64,000 nucleotides of DNA from JABWAJ01 sp038323375. Its GTDB lineage: Bacteria; Bacteroidota; Bacteroidia; Chitinophagales; Saprospiraceae. The position numbers and the translations under genes were made by a program. Each line of letters begins with the position of its first letter. Within the stretch, counting starts at the first letter, position 1. Location of the stretch: NCBI GenBank assembly GCA_038323375.1, contig JBBQGV010000020.1, positions 6,363 through 70,362 on the forward strand, given 5' to 3'. The notes under the pieces were generated by a model. That model was not told where the DNA came from. It saw nothing but the letters and a program-made list of their open reading frames with translations, and made no database searches. Of the stretch, positions 1 to 8,971 are shown piece after piece.

Positions 1-957
1 CCATATAGTTTGGAGGGTGTGGCCCTGATCCGGAACAATAAACTTTATTTAAACCTTGTGACGCCTGATTCCCAACAAAACTGGACACAAATGAACATCA
101 TGGGCTGGGGGTTTGGGGTACATCCCGATCTTATTAAGGTACAGCACATTATCCGGTGCAATATCCAAACGGTATCAGTCCTGGGTTACCCGGTTGCAGC
201 AGAGGCTGTGCTGGTAAGAATTCATGAATCAAAATGGGCTGAAACCAAATTAAAAGAACGACAAGTGCCAACCTCCCCCGTGATTAGGACCCTCCTGGGC
301 GAAGTAGAAACGGATACCCTGATGCTGTATCTGATGCTTCAGCGCCGGAATTTCTGGATCAAAAACGAGTACGTAGAAAACTTACTTGACCTGCAAGTGA
401 GGGGGAATCTGATGCAGAATTTTCGCTATCTGAGAGGCCGGTGGCGTGTCTGGAATTATGGGCTTAAACGTGGCCATGTGATTCAAAGCAAATTGATTAT
501 CAATGAACACTTTGCTTCTACGTTTTGTCCGTATCTAAAATCAGATATTCTGGAAAGCAACCCAAGACTAAAAAATCAAGCTGCGACGCTGTCTATCAGT
601 AAAGGTATTCAGCCCAATAAGCTCTTTTTCCATACGTATCTCAAGCCTAATCTAACCATAATCAACACAGCCATTTTTGATTTGGAAACATTCCGGGAGT
701 TGGGCTTCGCAGAAGGTATGTTTCTTTCAGGAGGCTACGACTACCAGGGCATCATTGGCGGATATTGTGTCATGAAGAAATTGCAACCCGGCGAAGAAGA
801 TTTCGAGCCGATGGAGTTCACCCGCGAAGAAGCTTTGGCCTACGAAGAAAAACACAACGTCCCAGGTTTGTATGAAGGGCTGCGGAGTTTGTGGCGCAGC
901 AAAACATGGCGCCGGAGAAATATTAATGGTCAATTGCCTGAAAGCACTCAACCCTGA
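1..957 (+). CDS. Hypothetical protein, 5' end outside window
   Basis: The frame is open to the first base of the window, so the gene starts upstream; the first internal start-like codon is a TTG at position 10. About 318 residues are visible. I recognise no family. The protein is soluble, with many aromatic and basic residues and no signal peptide or membrane segment in the visible part, and it ends in a charged tail. A strong hairpin follows the stop, so this is the last gene of its transcript. Function unknown. Confidence 0.6.
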   Translation, partial: PYSLEGVALIRNNKLYLNLVTPDSQQNWTQMNIMGWGFGVHPDLIKVQHIIRCNIQTVSVLGYPVAAEAVLVRIHESKWAETKLKERQVPTSPVIRTLLGEVETDTLMLYLMLQRRNFWIKNEYVENLLDLQVRGNLMQNFRYLRGRWRVWNYGLKRGHVIQSKLIINEHFASTFCPYLKSDILESNPRLKNQAATLSISKGIQPNKLFFHTYLKPNLTIINTAIFDLETFRELGFAEGMFLSGGYDYQGIIGGYCVMKKLQPGEEDFEPMEFTREEALAYEEKHNVPGLYEGLRSLWRSKTWRRRNINGQLPESTQP

Positions 958-990
958 GTAAATTCGTGCAAGAGCCCAGCCCCAAAAAAA

Positions 991-1023
991 AATACCGCAA
1001 ACACTTAAGCTTGCGGTATTTTT
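991..1023. terminator. Bidirectional intrinsic terminator
   Basis: A perfect 10-bp inverted repeat (AATACCGCAA / TTGCGGTATT, 991-1000 and 1011-1020) with a 10-nt loop. It is preceded by an A run and followed by Ts, so it can act in both directions. It sits between the convergent genes ending at 957 and 1049. Confidence 0.85.
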
Positions 1024-1048
1024 GTGTCATTTAGACAATCGGTAATTT

Positions 1049-1288
1049 CTACTGATACGGCATCAATCGTTTGCCCGCCTCTACTGCTTTTTTTAGCAAA
1101 TAAACATCCGGAAGTATTGCTTTTCCGGGTGAGTTTAGTTCGTTTTCTGTCATTTCTTCCTCTGCTGTCGGCTCAGCCGTTCGGGTAGAAGTATTCTCGT
1201 ATTTGAGAGAATTCAGGTAAAGGTAAGAAGCGAAGCTCGCTGCTGCCAGTAAGATCACCAACACGAATCGGGTGTTAGATTTTGTCAT
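1049..1288 (-). CDS. Small single-pass membrane protein
   Basis: A 79-residue protein with one hydrophobic segment at about residues 7-26 after a basic N-terminus. An acidic Glu/Thr-rich linker and a short basic C-terminal part follow. It could be an anchored periplasmic peptide or an uncleaved signal anchor. I recognise no family. It converges on the preceding gene across the shared terminator at 991-1023. The ATG start and the clear hydrophobic segment support it as a real small gene. Confidence 0.55.
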   Translation of the reverse strand: MTKSNTRFVLVILLAAASFASYLYLNSLKYENTSTRTAEPTAEEEMTENELNSPGKAILPDVYLLKKAVEAGKRLMPYQ

Positions 1289-1376
1289 GGCTTAATTTTT
1301 TTTCATTTTTTAACAGTCAGGTAAAATTAAACATTAATTGTCAGATATGCTGCACTTTTCGACCAATTTTCGTTTT

Positions 1377-1409
1377 AAACCCATAAGGTTTTTAAAACCT
1401 TATAGGTTT
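1377..1409. repeat. Inverted repeat in coaD upstream region
   Basis: 16-bp arms (1377-1392 and 1394-1409) built on AAACCTATAAGGTTTT pair with one mismatch. A related half-site, CCCATAAGGTTT, recurs near 41466. It may be a small dispersed hairpin or part of the coaD leader. The rest of the 1289-1557 gap shows nothing clear. Confidence 0.5.
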
Positions 1410-1557
1410 TGGAGCACAACCGGCAATCGAAACCAAAGACGGGGTGAAACGGGAAAAGGTTGCAAAAAAGTGGCTTTTTTTTTAAACCTTGACTTTTCCA
1501 CGCAGTGGGGGCTTCACATTGGCGCTGATAAAGTTTACATTTGGGCCAAACCTAAGG

Positions 1558-2019
1558 ATGATGTCCCATATTGCAGTCTTTCCAGGCTCTTTCGATCCCA
1601 TCACGTCCGGGCACGTTGACTTAGTTCGACGGGCACTGCCGCTTTTCGACAAAATCATTATAGCGATTGGCGTCAACTCCCAGAAACAAACGCTTTTTCC
1701 GCTGGAACAACGCATGGCTTGGATCAAAGCCGTCTTTGCGGACGAACCGAATGTTCAGGTAGACTGGTTTGAAAACCTGACTGCGCACTACTGCACCCGC
1801 ATTGGTGCGCGCTATCTTTTGCGCGGCCTTCGGAATGCCTCCGATTTTGACTACGAAAAAACCATTTCCCAACTCAACAACATCGTTGGTGGCGGTCTGG
1901 AAACCATTTTTCTGATCAGTGATCCGGCCTATTCGCACATCAGCTCCACCATTGTCCGGGAAATCATCAAAGGGGGCGGAGATGCTAGCCCCTTTTTACC
2001 GGCAGCAGTAAAACCATAG
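1558..2019 (+). CDS. coaD: Phosphopantetheine adenylyltransferase
   Basis: Catalyses ATP + 4'-phosphopantetheine to dephospho-CoA, the penultimate step of coenzyme A synthesis, in the cytosol. The sequence carries the nucleotidyltransferase signatures of the family: FPGSFDPITSGH near the N-terminus (T/SxGH) and ISSTIVR near the C-terminus (ISSTxxR), plus the RGLRNASDFDYE stretch typical of CoaD. Starting at either of two adjacent ATGs (1558 or 1561) gives 152-153 residues, close to the usual 155-165. An upstream in-frame extension to 1489 lacks family-like sequence. A copy of a dispersed palindromic repeat follows directly. Confidence 0.95.
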   Translation: MMSHIAVFPGSFDPITSGHVDLVRRALPLFDKIIIAIGVNSQKQTLFPLEQRMAWIKAVFADEPNVQVDWFENLTAHYCTRIGARYLLRGLRNASDFDYEKTISQLNNIVGGGLETIFLISDPAYSHISSTIVREIIKGGGDASPFLPAAVKP

Positions 2020-2023
2020 GTAC

Positions 2024-2160
2024 TGTCTGTCTTTATAGTCCGATAACTGCGTTGTGTTTCGCCCCAAAATCGGTCAATTACACGAGTAAACTCCCGTTTT
2101 TGGGTCGAAACACGCCTTGTTCTCGAACTCTAAAGATCAGACACCCGACTAAATGAACCG
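2024..2160. repeat. Dispersed nested-palindrome repeat, copy 1
   Basis: Copy 1 of a family also found at about 28896, 31186, 40986 and 46809. The outer arms are GTCTGTCTTTATAGTCCGAT at the left and the inverted counterpart near 2118-2136 (TCTAAAGATCAGAC). The inner arms are CGCCCCAAAA and its partner around TTTTTGGG. A tail, CCGACTAAATGAACCGACAC, extends to the next gene. It lies between the convergent genes coaD and 2168-2407, where it may act as a two-way terminator or RNA-processing hairpin. Confidence 0.75.
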
Positions 2161-2167
2161 ACACTAG

Positions 2168-2407
2168 TTAGGAAGAAGGTTGTTTGGTCAGCTCCATTTC
2201 GTACTTGCGAATGAGTACGGCCTGTTGTTCGGCTAATTTATTGAGTATTTTAAGCTCCTCGCTGAGGGCTTCTACCTGGTCTTTTTTTATAGAAGGGTCA
2301 GGTGGTAAGGTTTTTCGTCTGCGGTTAATGTTTAATATACTTTCCATCGTTTGACTCAAAGTGCTCTTGGCCTGTTTGAGCCTTGACGCGATCGTTCTTC
2401 TGATCAT
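2168..2407 (-). CDS. Small coiled-coil hypothetical protein
   Basis: 79 residues, strongly basic at the N-terminus (RRTIASRLKQAK), with a Lys/Glu/Leu-rich C-terminal half (EALSEELKILNKLAEQQAVLIRK) predicted by eye to form one coiled coil. No signal peptide or membrane segment. Family not recognised. It stands alone between the convergent repeat copy and the ATPase gene at 2618. The heptad-like pattern and plain ATG start favour a real gene, but function is unknown. Confidence 0.45.
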   Translation of the reverse strand: MIRRTIASRLKQAKSTLSQTMESILNINRRRKTLPPDPSIKKDQVEALSEELKILNKLAEQQAVLIRKYEMELTKQPSS

Positions 2408-2617
2408 AACCTTTAAGCGATTTGGTTAGCAAAATCGGTGTTTGATGATACAATGCTCCACTTCTGAAGCATTGGTGTTGGTAGAACAAAATTACAAAAG
2501 ATCTGGTTCGTTCAAAACTTCATTTCCAATAAACGTTCAATTTTTAGATAAAATTACGCCCGGACTATATAAAACAACATGCCGACCAGCGATATTAACA
2601 TTTGAAGGCGCCTCCAA

Positions 2618-3733
2618 TCAAGTGCTTTTCAGGTAATCCAGCAATTGATCAAAATGCAAGTGTTTGCGAATCAGTTCAATGGCGCGCGCAACTTTCCAGG
2701 GGGTTTGCGTATTGATTTTTACTTCAATTCGGTTCACTTTCAAGACCGAACCGTACGTGTCTAACAGGGTAGCAATGACCGGAATCTGGTGTTCCACAAA
2801 ATAGGGATGGCATAGGTCTTCTTCGGTATGCCATTTGGCGTGGCGGCCATCGCCGGTGACGATCACACCGGAAAGCGGCGAAAGCGCTAATTTTTTAATT
2901 TTGGAGATCTGTTTGATCTTTTTAACGGCTTCCTTGACGCGTTTAAAGCTGACCACCAGCAAAATGTTTTCAAACGTGTTGAACTCCTCAATGTCCACCA
3001 AAGACCCGGCCACGATGTCTTCAACCCGGTTGTTGAGGCGATCCTCATTCAGAATACAGGAACCGTCTACTGCCTGCCGGATGGTTTCCAGAATTGGGAA
3101 AAGCAGGGTTTTGTCATAAGGAATGACCCCCATCAGCGGAATGCCCATTTGGTCGAGTGCTTTGCCTACGTAATGCGTGACCTCCTCTTTTTTGGATATT
3201 TCCACTTTGTTGACGATGACGCCTACAATAGGTACATCCTGTTCTTTAAAAATAGCGCGGCATAAATTCAGGCGGTCTATGGTTCGGCCAATGCCGCCTT
3301 CCACGACCAGAATGGTGCCGCAATTCAGCAGTTTTGCCACTTGCGCATTCGATACATCGGTGATACTACCAACCCCCGGGTGGCCGGTGCCTTCATACAC
3401 CACAATATCGTAAAGAGGGTCAAGCGAACGGGCTGCCGCCAATATCTGCTCCTGAAAATGAAACTGGGTTGGATCGTCTAAATACTGACGGGTAACGCCG
3501 GGGCCAATCACCACCGGGCTATGCCATTCAGGTACCACCCGAAAGCCGATGACGTCTGCAAACAAGACCGCGTCTTTATCGGCAATGGCACCGTTTACAT
3601 CTACAAACTGTTGGCCAACCGGTTTGCAATAGCCTGTATTATAGCCCATTTTGCGCAAATTAGAAACTAAACCAAGGGTGGTTGTGGTTTTTCCAACATG
3701 CTGTCCGGAGGCTGAAATAAAGATGTTCCGCAT
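2618..3733 (-). CDS. P-loop ATPase of the BioD/Pta N-domain type with DRTGG domain
   Basis: A 371-residue cytosolic protein. It opens with a dethiobiotin-synthetase/CobQ-like P-loop (SASGQHVGKTTT, about residues 8-18) and keeps the family's VYEGTGHPG and VVEGGIGR segments. It continues into a DRTGG-type regulatory domain (around EDRLNNRVEDIVAGS). This is the arrangement of the N-terminal part of long phosphotransacetylases, but the catalytic PTA domain is absent, so acetyl-phosphate chemistry should not be assumed. I prefer the ATG at 3733 (MRNIFISASGQ): the 12 extra residues to 3769 do not look family-like. Partner unknown. Confidence 0.75.
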   Translation of the reverse strand: MRNIFISASGQHVGKTTTTLGLVSNLRKMGYNTGYCKPVGQQFVDVNGAIADKDAVLFADVIGFRVVPEWHSPVVIGPGVTRQYLDDPTQFHFQEQILAAARSLDPLYDIVVYEGTGHPGVGSITDVSNAQVAKLLNCGTILVVEGGIGRTIDRLNLCRAIFKEQDVPIVGVIVNKVEISKKEEVTHYVGKALDQMGIPLMGVIPYDKTLLFPILETIRQAVDGSCILNEDRLNNRVEDIVAGSLVDIEEFNTFENILLVVSFKRVKEAVKKIKQISKIKKLALSPLSGVIVTGDGRHAKWHTEEDLCHPYFVEHQIPVIATLLDTYGSVLKVNRIEVKINTQTPWKVARAIELIRKHLHFDQLLDYLKST

Positions 3734-3947
3734 AATGAAGGGTTGAAGGGCGCTTGTTTGTCTGCGCATGATTGCAATACAAAGTTCAAATATAGCGCAG
3801 CGGACAAGAGTTTCACCTCCTTATTCTTTTTTGCACTATTTTTCCTCCTGAAATAGCGCTTATGTGCTAAACAAAGTGGATCATTGCCGATCATAGCTTA
3901 TTCAGGAAATGAACAAACGCTAAAGGCAAACGTAGTGTGACGGACAG

Positions 3948-3975
3948 TTTGAATTTTTCCGGGTCACTACCTTTG
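3948..3975 (+). promoter_or_regulatory. Bacteroidota-type promoter
   Basis: A -33-like TTTG at 3948 and a -7 box TACCTTTG at 3968-3975, separated by 16 bp, match the TTTG/TAnnTTTG pattern. It lies about 60 bp upstream of the glycosyltransferase start at 4036. Confidence 0.5.
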
Positions 3976-4035
3976 CCTCAAATCCGGGTTGCCGGTTATC
4001 TCCGTATATACATCTGAAATCATAACATCACCTGC

Positions 4036-4737
4036 TTGACAAAGCGAACTGCCATACTGTTTTTTGCAAAAAATCCGCTTGCTGACGAAAAAATGCAGCG
4101 GTTTCCCCGGCATTTAGCGCCTGCTTTCCGCAGCGCTTTCGGTATTTTGCACGCACGCACGGCTTCCCTGCTCAAGCAAACCGGCCATTCCGTTTTCCAT
4201 TCCAATGAAGCAACCCAAACCGGATCGTATTTTGGGATGCGCATCACTACCGCACTCGCCGAAGTGTTTGAAAAAGGGTACGAATCGGTGCTGGTGGTTG
4301 GCAACGACAGCCCCGATCTCAGCAGGGGCGACCTCGAAAACGCCATCACCCGGCTTGAAGCGGGGCACAACGTGCTTGGCCCCTCAACAGATGGCGGTGC
4401 CTACCTGATCGGCGTGCAAAAAAACTTTTTTCGTGCAGCGGAATGGGAGGAACTCCCCTGGTGTACAACCCAACTTTTTCAATCCTTGCAGGAGGTGCTT
4501 TTCAAAGCCGGAACGACCCAACCGGATTTGCTCCGGCAACTGACCGACCTCGACCACGCCGAAAGTATACGCCGCTGGCTGAAGCGGCCGACGCATAAAA
4601 TTCTCAAATCCTTAATTGCTTTCCTCCGGGCCCTGATTGCTTTCGCACCGGTGGTGGTATTCGTTCGCGAATTGCCGTTTATTGCCCGCAGTATCCGCTT
4701 TTCTAAGGGGCTTCGCGCTCCGCCGCTTTTCGCCTGA
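4036..4737 (+). CDS. DUF2064 / TIGR04282-type glycosyltransferase
   Basis: A 233-residue GT-A-like protein. It shows the family opening TAILFFAKNP, the DSP motif after a buried strand (VLVVGNDSPDL, metal/nucleotide-binding region) and GPSTDGGAYLIGV, all hallmarks of TIGR04282/DUF2064. Members resemble mannosyl-3-phosphoglycerate synthase-type transferases, but their substrates are mostly unknown. The frame has no ATG before the conserved core; TTG at 4036 is the best start, after an in-frame stop at 4015. The C-terminus is unusually hydrophobic (ALIAFAPVVVFV) and may touch the membrane. Confidence 0.7.
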   Translation: MTKRTAILFFAKNPLADEKMQRFPRHLAPAFRSAFGILHARTASLLKQTGHSVFHSNEATQTGSYFGMRITTALAEVFEKGYESVLVVGNDSPDLSRGDLENAITRLEAGHNVLGPSTDGGAYLIGVQKNFFRAAEWEELPWCTTQLFQSLQEVLFKAGTTQPDLLRQLTDLDHAESIRRWLKRPTHKILKSLIAFLRALIAFAPVVVFVRELPFIARSIRFSKGLRAPPLFA

Positions 4738-4911
4738 CGATCCAATCTTTACAATTCATCAATTCCTCATGGCCTGTGTAGCAGCTCAACTTCAGCAGAT
4801 GTTGCACGGCTTGCCTGCTTGTAGGTAGTCTGCTGCCCTGTTTCGGATTGCGACTGAATGCCGCTGGTATGGCTATCCCGTTTTTTTTTAAAAACCTAAA
4901 CATCACGTGTT

Positions 4912-7908
4912 ATGAAAAATAGTCTACTCCTCGTTTTGTTGATTCTGACCAGCTTCACCGGGTTGTCTGCCCAAAGCAGCATTCGGGTGCAGGTTGCTTC
5001 CCTGCTTGAAGACACGCCAATTGTTAGTAAATGGCTTTACCTGACCGACGATACCGGGCCATCCGTGCTCGATTCAGTACAAACCAATGCCAAAGGGGTA
5101 GCCGTGTTTGAAAACCTGACTGCCGGGAAAATATACTCGATTTATGCCCTGGATGACGAAAAATACCAGGCTGGCATCCTGACTGATTTGCAACCTAAAG
5201 AAACCCTGTTAAATGTCGTCCTAAATTTACCGAGCCAAACCTCTGCATCCTTCGGGGAGATCCTGATTTCCAGTACTTCATTGGTTCGGATGAATACCGA
5301 AAACGCCGCAGTGTCGGGACAAGTGAAAAAAGAAGAATTACAACGCCTGCCCATCGAAGGCAGGGATGTGACCCGTACGCTTTTCCGGTTGCCGAATGTT
5401 ACCGTAGCAGTTCTGGGTTATGCCGAAGGGCCCAGCATCAGCATCAACGGCCTCAATGGCATTTTTACCAACTACCTGATTGACGGGATGGACAACAACG
5501 AGCGCTTCCTTGGCAACATGAAATTTAATACGCCAGTCGGTTTTGTAGAAAACATTACGGTACTCACCAACAATTATTCCGCCGAATGGGGCAATACCAG
5601 CAATGGCATTGTAAATGTGTTGTCGCGTTCCGGCACCAACGACTGGACTGGGGAAGTCTTCTACCTCACCCGTCCCGGTGCAGCAGTAGATGCCCCTTCC
5701 TCCTTTGCCACCCTCGACCTATATGGCAACCCGGTGAAAGACGGTTTTCAGCGCCATCAAGTTGGTGCCTCCGTGGGCGGCCCGATTAAAAAAGATAAAA
5801 CGTTTTTTTATGTAAATGTGGAACAGACCTACGATTACAAAGACAACCTGCTGAATGTTTCGCAATTGGGCGTAAACGAAATCGTACGCGGCGAAAACCG
5901 GTTTACCTATGCTTCCGCAAAATTGGATCACGTTTGGTCGCCTTCCTGGCGAACCTCCGTGCGGGCGCAGGTTGGCCGTTTCTACAACCAGCGCCAGGGT
6001 GGCGGTTTGGAAGGCGGTATCTTGTTCCCGTCGGCCAGTTCGGCACAGGAAAATGAGACCCACCTGCTGGCTTTGCGCAATCAGTACAAAATTGGTAGCA
6101 AAATCAGCGGCGAATTGAATTACCAGCACAATTTTTTTCGTTGGAACTACCGCCAGCCGGTAAATGAAACGAGTCCTTCTGTCACCATTCAAAACCCTGC
6201 CGGCATGGCCATCGCTATTGTGGGCCAGTCGGGCGCAATCTTCGACGACTTTGAATATACCCACCAACTCCAAAGCAAGTGGCTTTACCGCAGCGGCAAA
6301 CACCAGGTCAAAGCCGGCCTTGAATTCATTACCTCTGATTTTCAATTGCTGGGCGGCGGCAACCCTTATGGCACGTACACCGTGCGCCTCACCGATCAGC
6401 AACTGACCGACATGCGCAACCTGAACAAGGGGGCGGCTCTGAATGTGGAAGACATCCCTGCCGGTGTGAACGTGCGCAACTACGATGTGGAATTGCGTCC
6501 CACCACCTTTGGCGCTGTACAAAACGTTTACAGTGCATATCTGGAAGACCAGTGGTCGGTGAATAACCGGTTGAATCTTACGCTGGGCCTGCGCTGGGAC
6601 TACGACAACCTCTCCAAAGCCGGCGGGATCAAAGGCGACTTCAACAACTTCGGCCCCCGCACGAGTTTCAATTACAAATTGGACTACCGCAGCGTTATTC
6701 GTGGCGGCTATGGCATATACTACGATAAGATCAAATATTCGGTGTACAGCGATAACCTCCAGTTCAGCAGCAATTCGGAGGATTTCAAAAAACAATTGGC
6801 CGAGCTCCAGCGCGCCGGTGTGCTTGACGCAAATGCTGATCTGGAACGCATCACGTTCCCCGGCAATATCCGCGCGACGGCACCGGGCGTTTCCTTCCCG
6901 AACGGCCCTTCTCCGGAAGAGCTTCAGGTGCGTCGGGAGTCGCAGTTCAGCAACAACCTGCGCATTATGAACCCGAACGGATTCCAGAATCCCTACTCGC
7001 ACCAGTTTTCTTTGGGCTACCAACGCAAGTTGACCGACGAGCACCTGTTCCTTTTCGACGCCGTGCATACACGCACCAATAACCTGTACGTCATCCGCAA
7101 CCTGAATGCGCCTACCCCCTGGGTTTTCGATGATCCGGCGGATTTTAAAGTGCGCCCGCAAGCCAGTGCCGATTCAACGCGGGTGGTGCCAATTTACCGG
7201 GACGCCGCAGGTTTCTACGCGGTAGCAGAAGGCAACGACACCCTGCGCGGCATTGCCCGAAATGTTTTCGTGAGCGAAACAGCGGGGATTGCCCGGTATA
7301 CTGCCCTAAATTTTATGCTGCAAAAATCCATTGGCGACAACAAAATCGGGTATCGCCTGCTTTATACCCTGTCGTGGACGAAAAGCAATACCAGCAGCAT
7401 CAATACCCGTGCTCAGGACTCCAACGACTTCGGCCCCGAGTATGCCTGGGACGAAAACGACCGCCGGCACGTGATCAGCGCGGTGTTGTTGTACGAGCCA
7501 CTGAAAGGCTTACTCATTTCGCCCACCGCGCTGATTCAAAGCGGGCAACCGGTGACGCGCGTCGCCGATGCAACGGTCTTCGGCACCACCGACCTCAATG
7601 GAGACGGGGAAAGCTTCGGGTTACCCGCAGACCGCTGGCCAGGGGAAGTCAAAAGCGGCGACCGCCTACCCTGGGCCACTACGTTTGACCTTTCGGCGCG
7701 CTACCAGTTGAAATTGAAAGGCACGCACCTCATCGAAATCAGCGTCGATATTTTTAATATTTTTAACGCGCAAAACTGGTCGGGCTACAACACCACCCGT
7801 TCCGTGAGCAACCTGAGCCAGATCGGCCCGAAATCGTCGAATACGTATCGCCTGTTTTCGGCGTCGCCGCCGCGGCAGTTTCAGTTTGGAGTCCGGTACT
7901 TGTTTTAA
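4912..7908 (+). CDS. TonB-dependent outer-membrane receptor
   Basis: 998 residues. A Sec signal peptide of about 20 residues is followed by a carboxypeptidase-regulatory-like beta domain (to about residue 110), a plug domain (about 125-240, with ISINGLNGIFTNYLIDGMDNNERF), then a long beta-barrel ending in FGVRYLF with the terminal Phe expected of outer-membrane proteins. It imports a ligand across the outer membrane using TonB energy. No SusD partner is adjacent. The next two genes, a MtnK-like kinase 23 bp downstream and an exported nucleoside hydrolase, suggest nucleosides or a nucleoside-derived sugar as substrate; that is inference from context. Confidence 0.88.
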   Translation: MKNSLLLVLLILTSFTGLSAQSSIRVQVASLLEDTPIVSKWLYLTDDTGPSVLDSVQTNAKGVAVFENLTAGKIYSIYALDDEKYQAGILTDLQPKETLLNVVLNLPSQTSASFGEILISSTSLVRMNTENAAVSGQVKKEELQRLPIEGRDVTRTLFRLPNVTVAVLGYAEGPSISINGLNGIFTNYLIDGMDNNERFLGNMKFNTPVGFVENITVLTNNYSAEWGNTSNGIVNVLSRSGTNDWTGEVFYLTRPGAAVDAPSSFATLDLYGNPVKDGFQRHQVGASVGGPIKKDKTFFYVNVEQTYDYKDNLLNVSQLGVNEIVRGENRFTYASAKLDHVWSPSWRTSVRAQVGRFYNQRQGGGLEGGILFPSASSAQENETHLLALRNQYKIGSKISGELNYQHNFFRWNYRQPVNETSPSVTIQNPAGMAIAIVGQSGAIFDDFEYTHQLQSKWLYRSGKHQVKAGLEFITSDFQLLGGGNPYGTYTVRLTDQQLTDMRNLNKGAALNVEDIPAGVNVRNYDVELRPTTFGAVQNVYSAYLEDQWSVNNRLNLTLGLRWDYDNLSKAGGIKGDFNNFGPRTSFNYKLDYRSVIRGGYGIYYDKIKYSVYSDNLQFSSNSEDFKKQLAELQRAGVLDANADLERITFPGNIRATAPGVSFPNGPSPEELQVRRESQFSNNLRIMNPNGFQNPYSHQFSLGYQRKLTDEHLFLFDAVHTRTNNLYVIRNLNAPTPWVFDDPADFKVRPQASADSTRVVPIYRDAAGFYAVAEGNDTLRGIARNVFVSETAGIARYTALNFMLQKSIGDNKIGYRLLYTLSWTKSNTSSINTRAQDSNDFGPEYAWDENDRRHVISAVLLYEPLKGLLISPTALIQSGQPVTRVADATVFGTTDLNGDGESFGLPADRWPGEVKSGDRLPWATTFDLSARYQLKLKGTHLIEISVDIFNIFNAQNWSGYNTTRSVSNLSQIGPKSSNTYRLFSASPPRQFQFGVRYLF

Positions 7909-7930
7909 CCTTTAACCTTGATAAATAAAA

Positions 7931-8911
7931 ATGCACTTAGACAAAACGCAACCCTCTTCCATCGAAGCATACCTCCACAACATGGGCTGGATGCCTGCGG
8001 ATGAGCACCTGCTTTCGGCAGAAAAAGCGGGAGAAGGCAACATGAATTATACCCTGCGGGTGCGCACAACGAAGCGCAGTTTTATCCTCAAACAGGCGCG
8101 CCCTTATGTGGAAAAATATCCCTCCATCCCGGCGCCGGTAGAACGGGCCGGGATGGAATCCGCTTTTTTTGCGGCGGCAGCCGAATGGGAAAACGTGGGC
8201 AAGATGCTGCCTCGATTATTGCATTTTGATGAAAATGAGCACGTTCAGGTGATCGAAGACCTCGGCGAGGGAGCTGACTTTACGGCCTATTACGCCCGGA
8301 AGTTCACTTTACCTGAAACAGAAATGGCTGACCTGATCCGCTTTCTGGCGGATTTGCACCAATCGAGCCGGGCACACCTGTCGTCGGGTTTTGAAAACCA
8401 GGCCATGCGCGAGCTGAACCACCTGCACATTTTTGACTTCCCGTTTCAGCCGGGGAACGGCATGAATTTAGATGGCATTCAACCGGGATTGCAGGCGTTG
8501 GCGCAAGCAACCGTTTATCAAAATCCGGCGCTGCGCGAAACAACGCTGGCGCTTGGCCGGCGTTATTTAGCCGATGGCGATGCGCTGTTGCACGGCGACT
8601 TTTTCCCCGGCAGTTGGTTGCGTACCGATCGGGGCGTTTTTGTCATTGACCCCGAATTCTGTTTCCGGGGCGAGGCAGCTTTTGATCTTGGCGTTTGCCT
8701 GGCGCACCTGTGTTTTTGCGGCATGGAATGGGAGACTGCATTGGCTTTGCTGGAAACTCAATACGGCGATTTCGACCGCAATGCCTGTGAAGATTTTGCA
8801 GCGGTGGAAATCCTGCGGCGGTTTTACGGCGTGGCCCAGTTGCCGCTCAGCTTTTCGGTAGAAGAAAAAGCCGCGTTGACAAAAAAAGCCATGAACCAGT
8901 TGCTGGCCTGA
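7931..8911 (+). CDS. Phosphotransferase of the MtnK / aminoglycoside-kinase fold
   Basis: 326 residues, cytosolic. Kinase-like motifs resemble 5-methylthioribose kinase more than aminoglycoside kinases: GEGNMNYTLRV (nucleotide loop), ILKQARPYVEKY with the conserved Lys, the catalytic HGDFFPGSW loop and VIDPEFCFRGEAAFDLGV (metal-binding DPE). MtnK family members phosphorylate methylthioribose at C1. Lying between a TonB receptor and a nucleoside hydrolase, it may phosphorylate the ribose moiety released from an imported nucleoside. The exact substrate cannot be read from sequence, so no gene symbol is given. Confidence 0.7.
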   Translation: MHLDKTQPSSIEAYLHNMGWMPADEHLLSAEKAGEGNMNYTLRVRTTKRSFILKQARPYVEKYPSIPAPVERAGMESAFFAAAAEWENVGKMLPRLLHFDENEHVQVIEDLGEGADFTAYYARKFTLPETEMADLIRFLADLHQSSRAHLSSGFENQAMRELNHLHIFDFPFQPGNGMNLDGIQPGLQALAQATVYQNPALRETTLALGRRYLADGDALLHGDFFPGSWLRTDRGVFVIDPEFCFRGEAAFDLGVCLAHLCFCGMEWETALALLETQYGDFDRNACEDFAAVEILRRFYGVAQLPLSFSVEEKAALTKKAMNQLLA

Positions 8912-8971
8912 ATATTCAAAAACACCAACCGGCAACCTGCTGTTCGGTTGTTCTAAATCTTTAATCAACAC

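Noticed and set aside
2442..2636. 64-codon plus-strand frame between two minus-strand genes
   Set aside because: No start context, no domain, and it reads into the 3' end of the ATPase gene on the other strand.
5719..7161. 480-codon open frame on the minus strand
   Set aside because: It is antisense to the TonB-dependent receptor, whose domains are continuous on the plus strand; the antisense translation is low-complexity with no domain.
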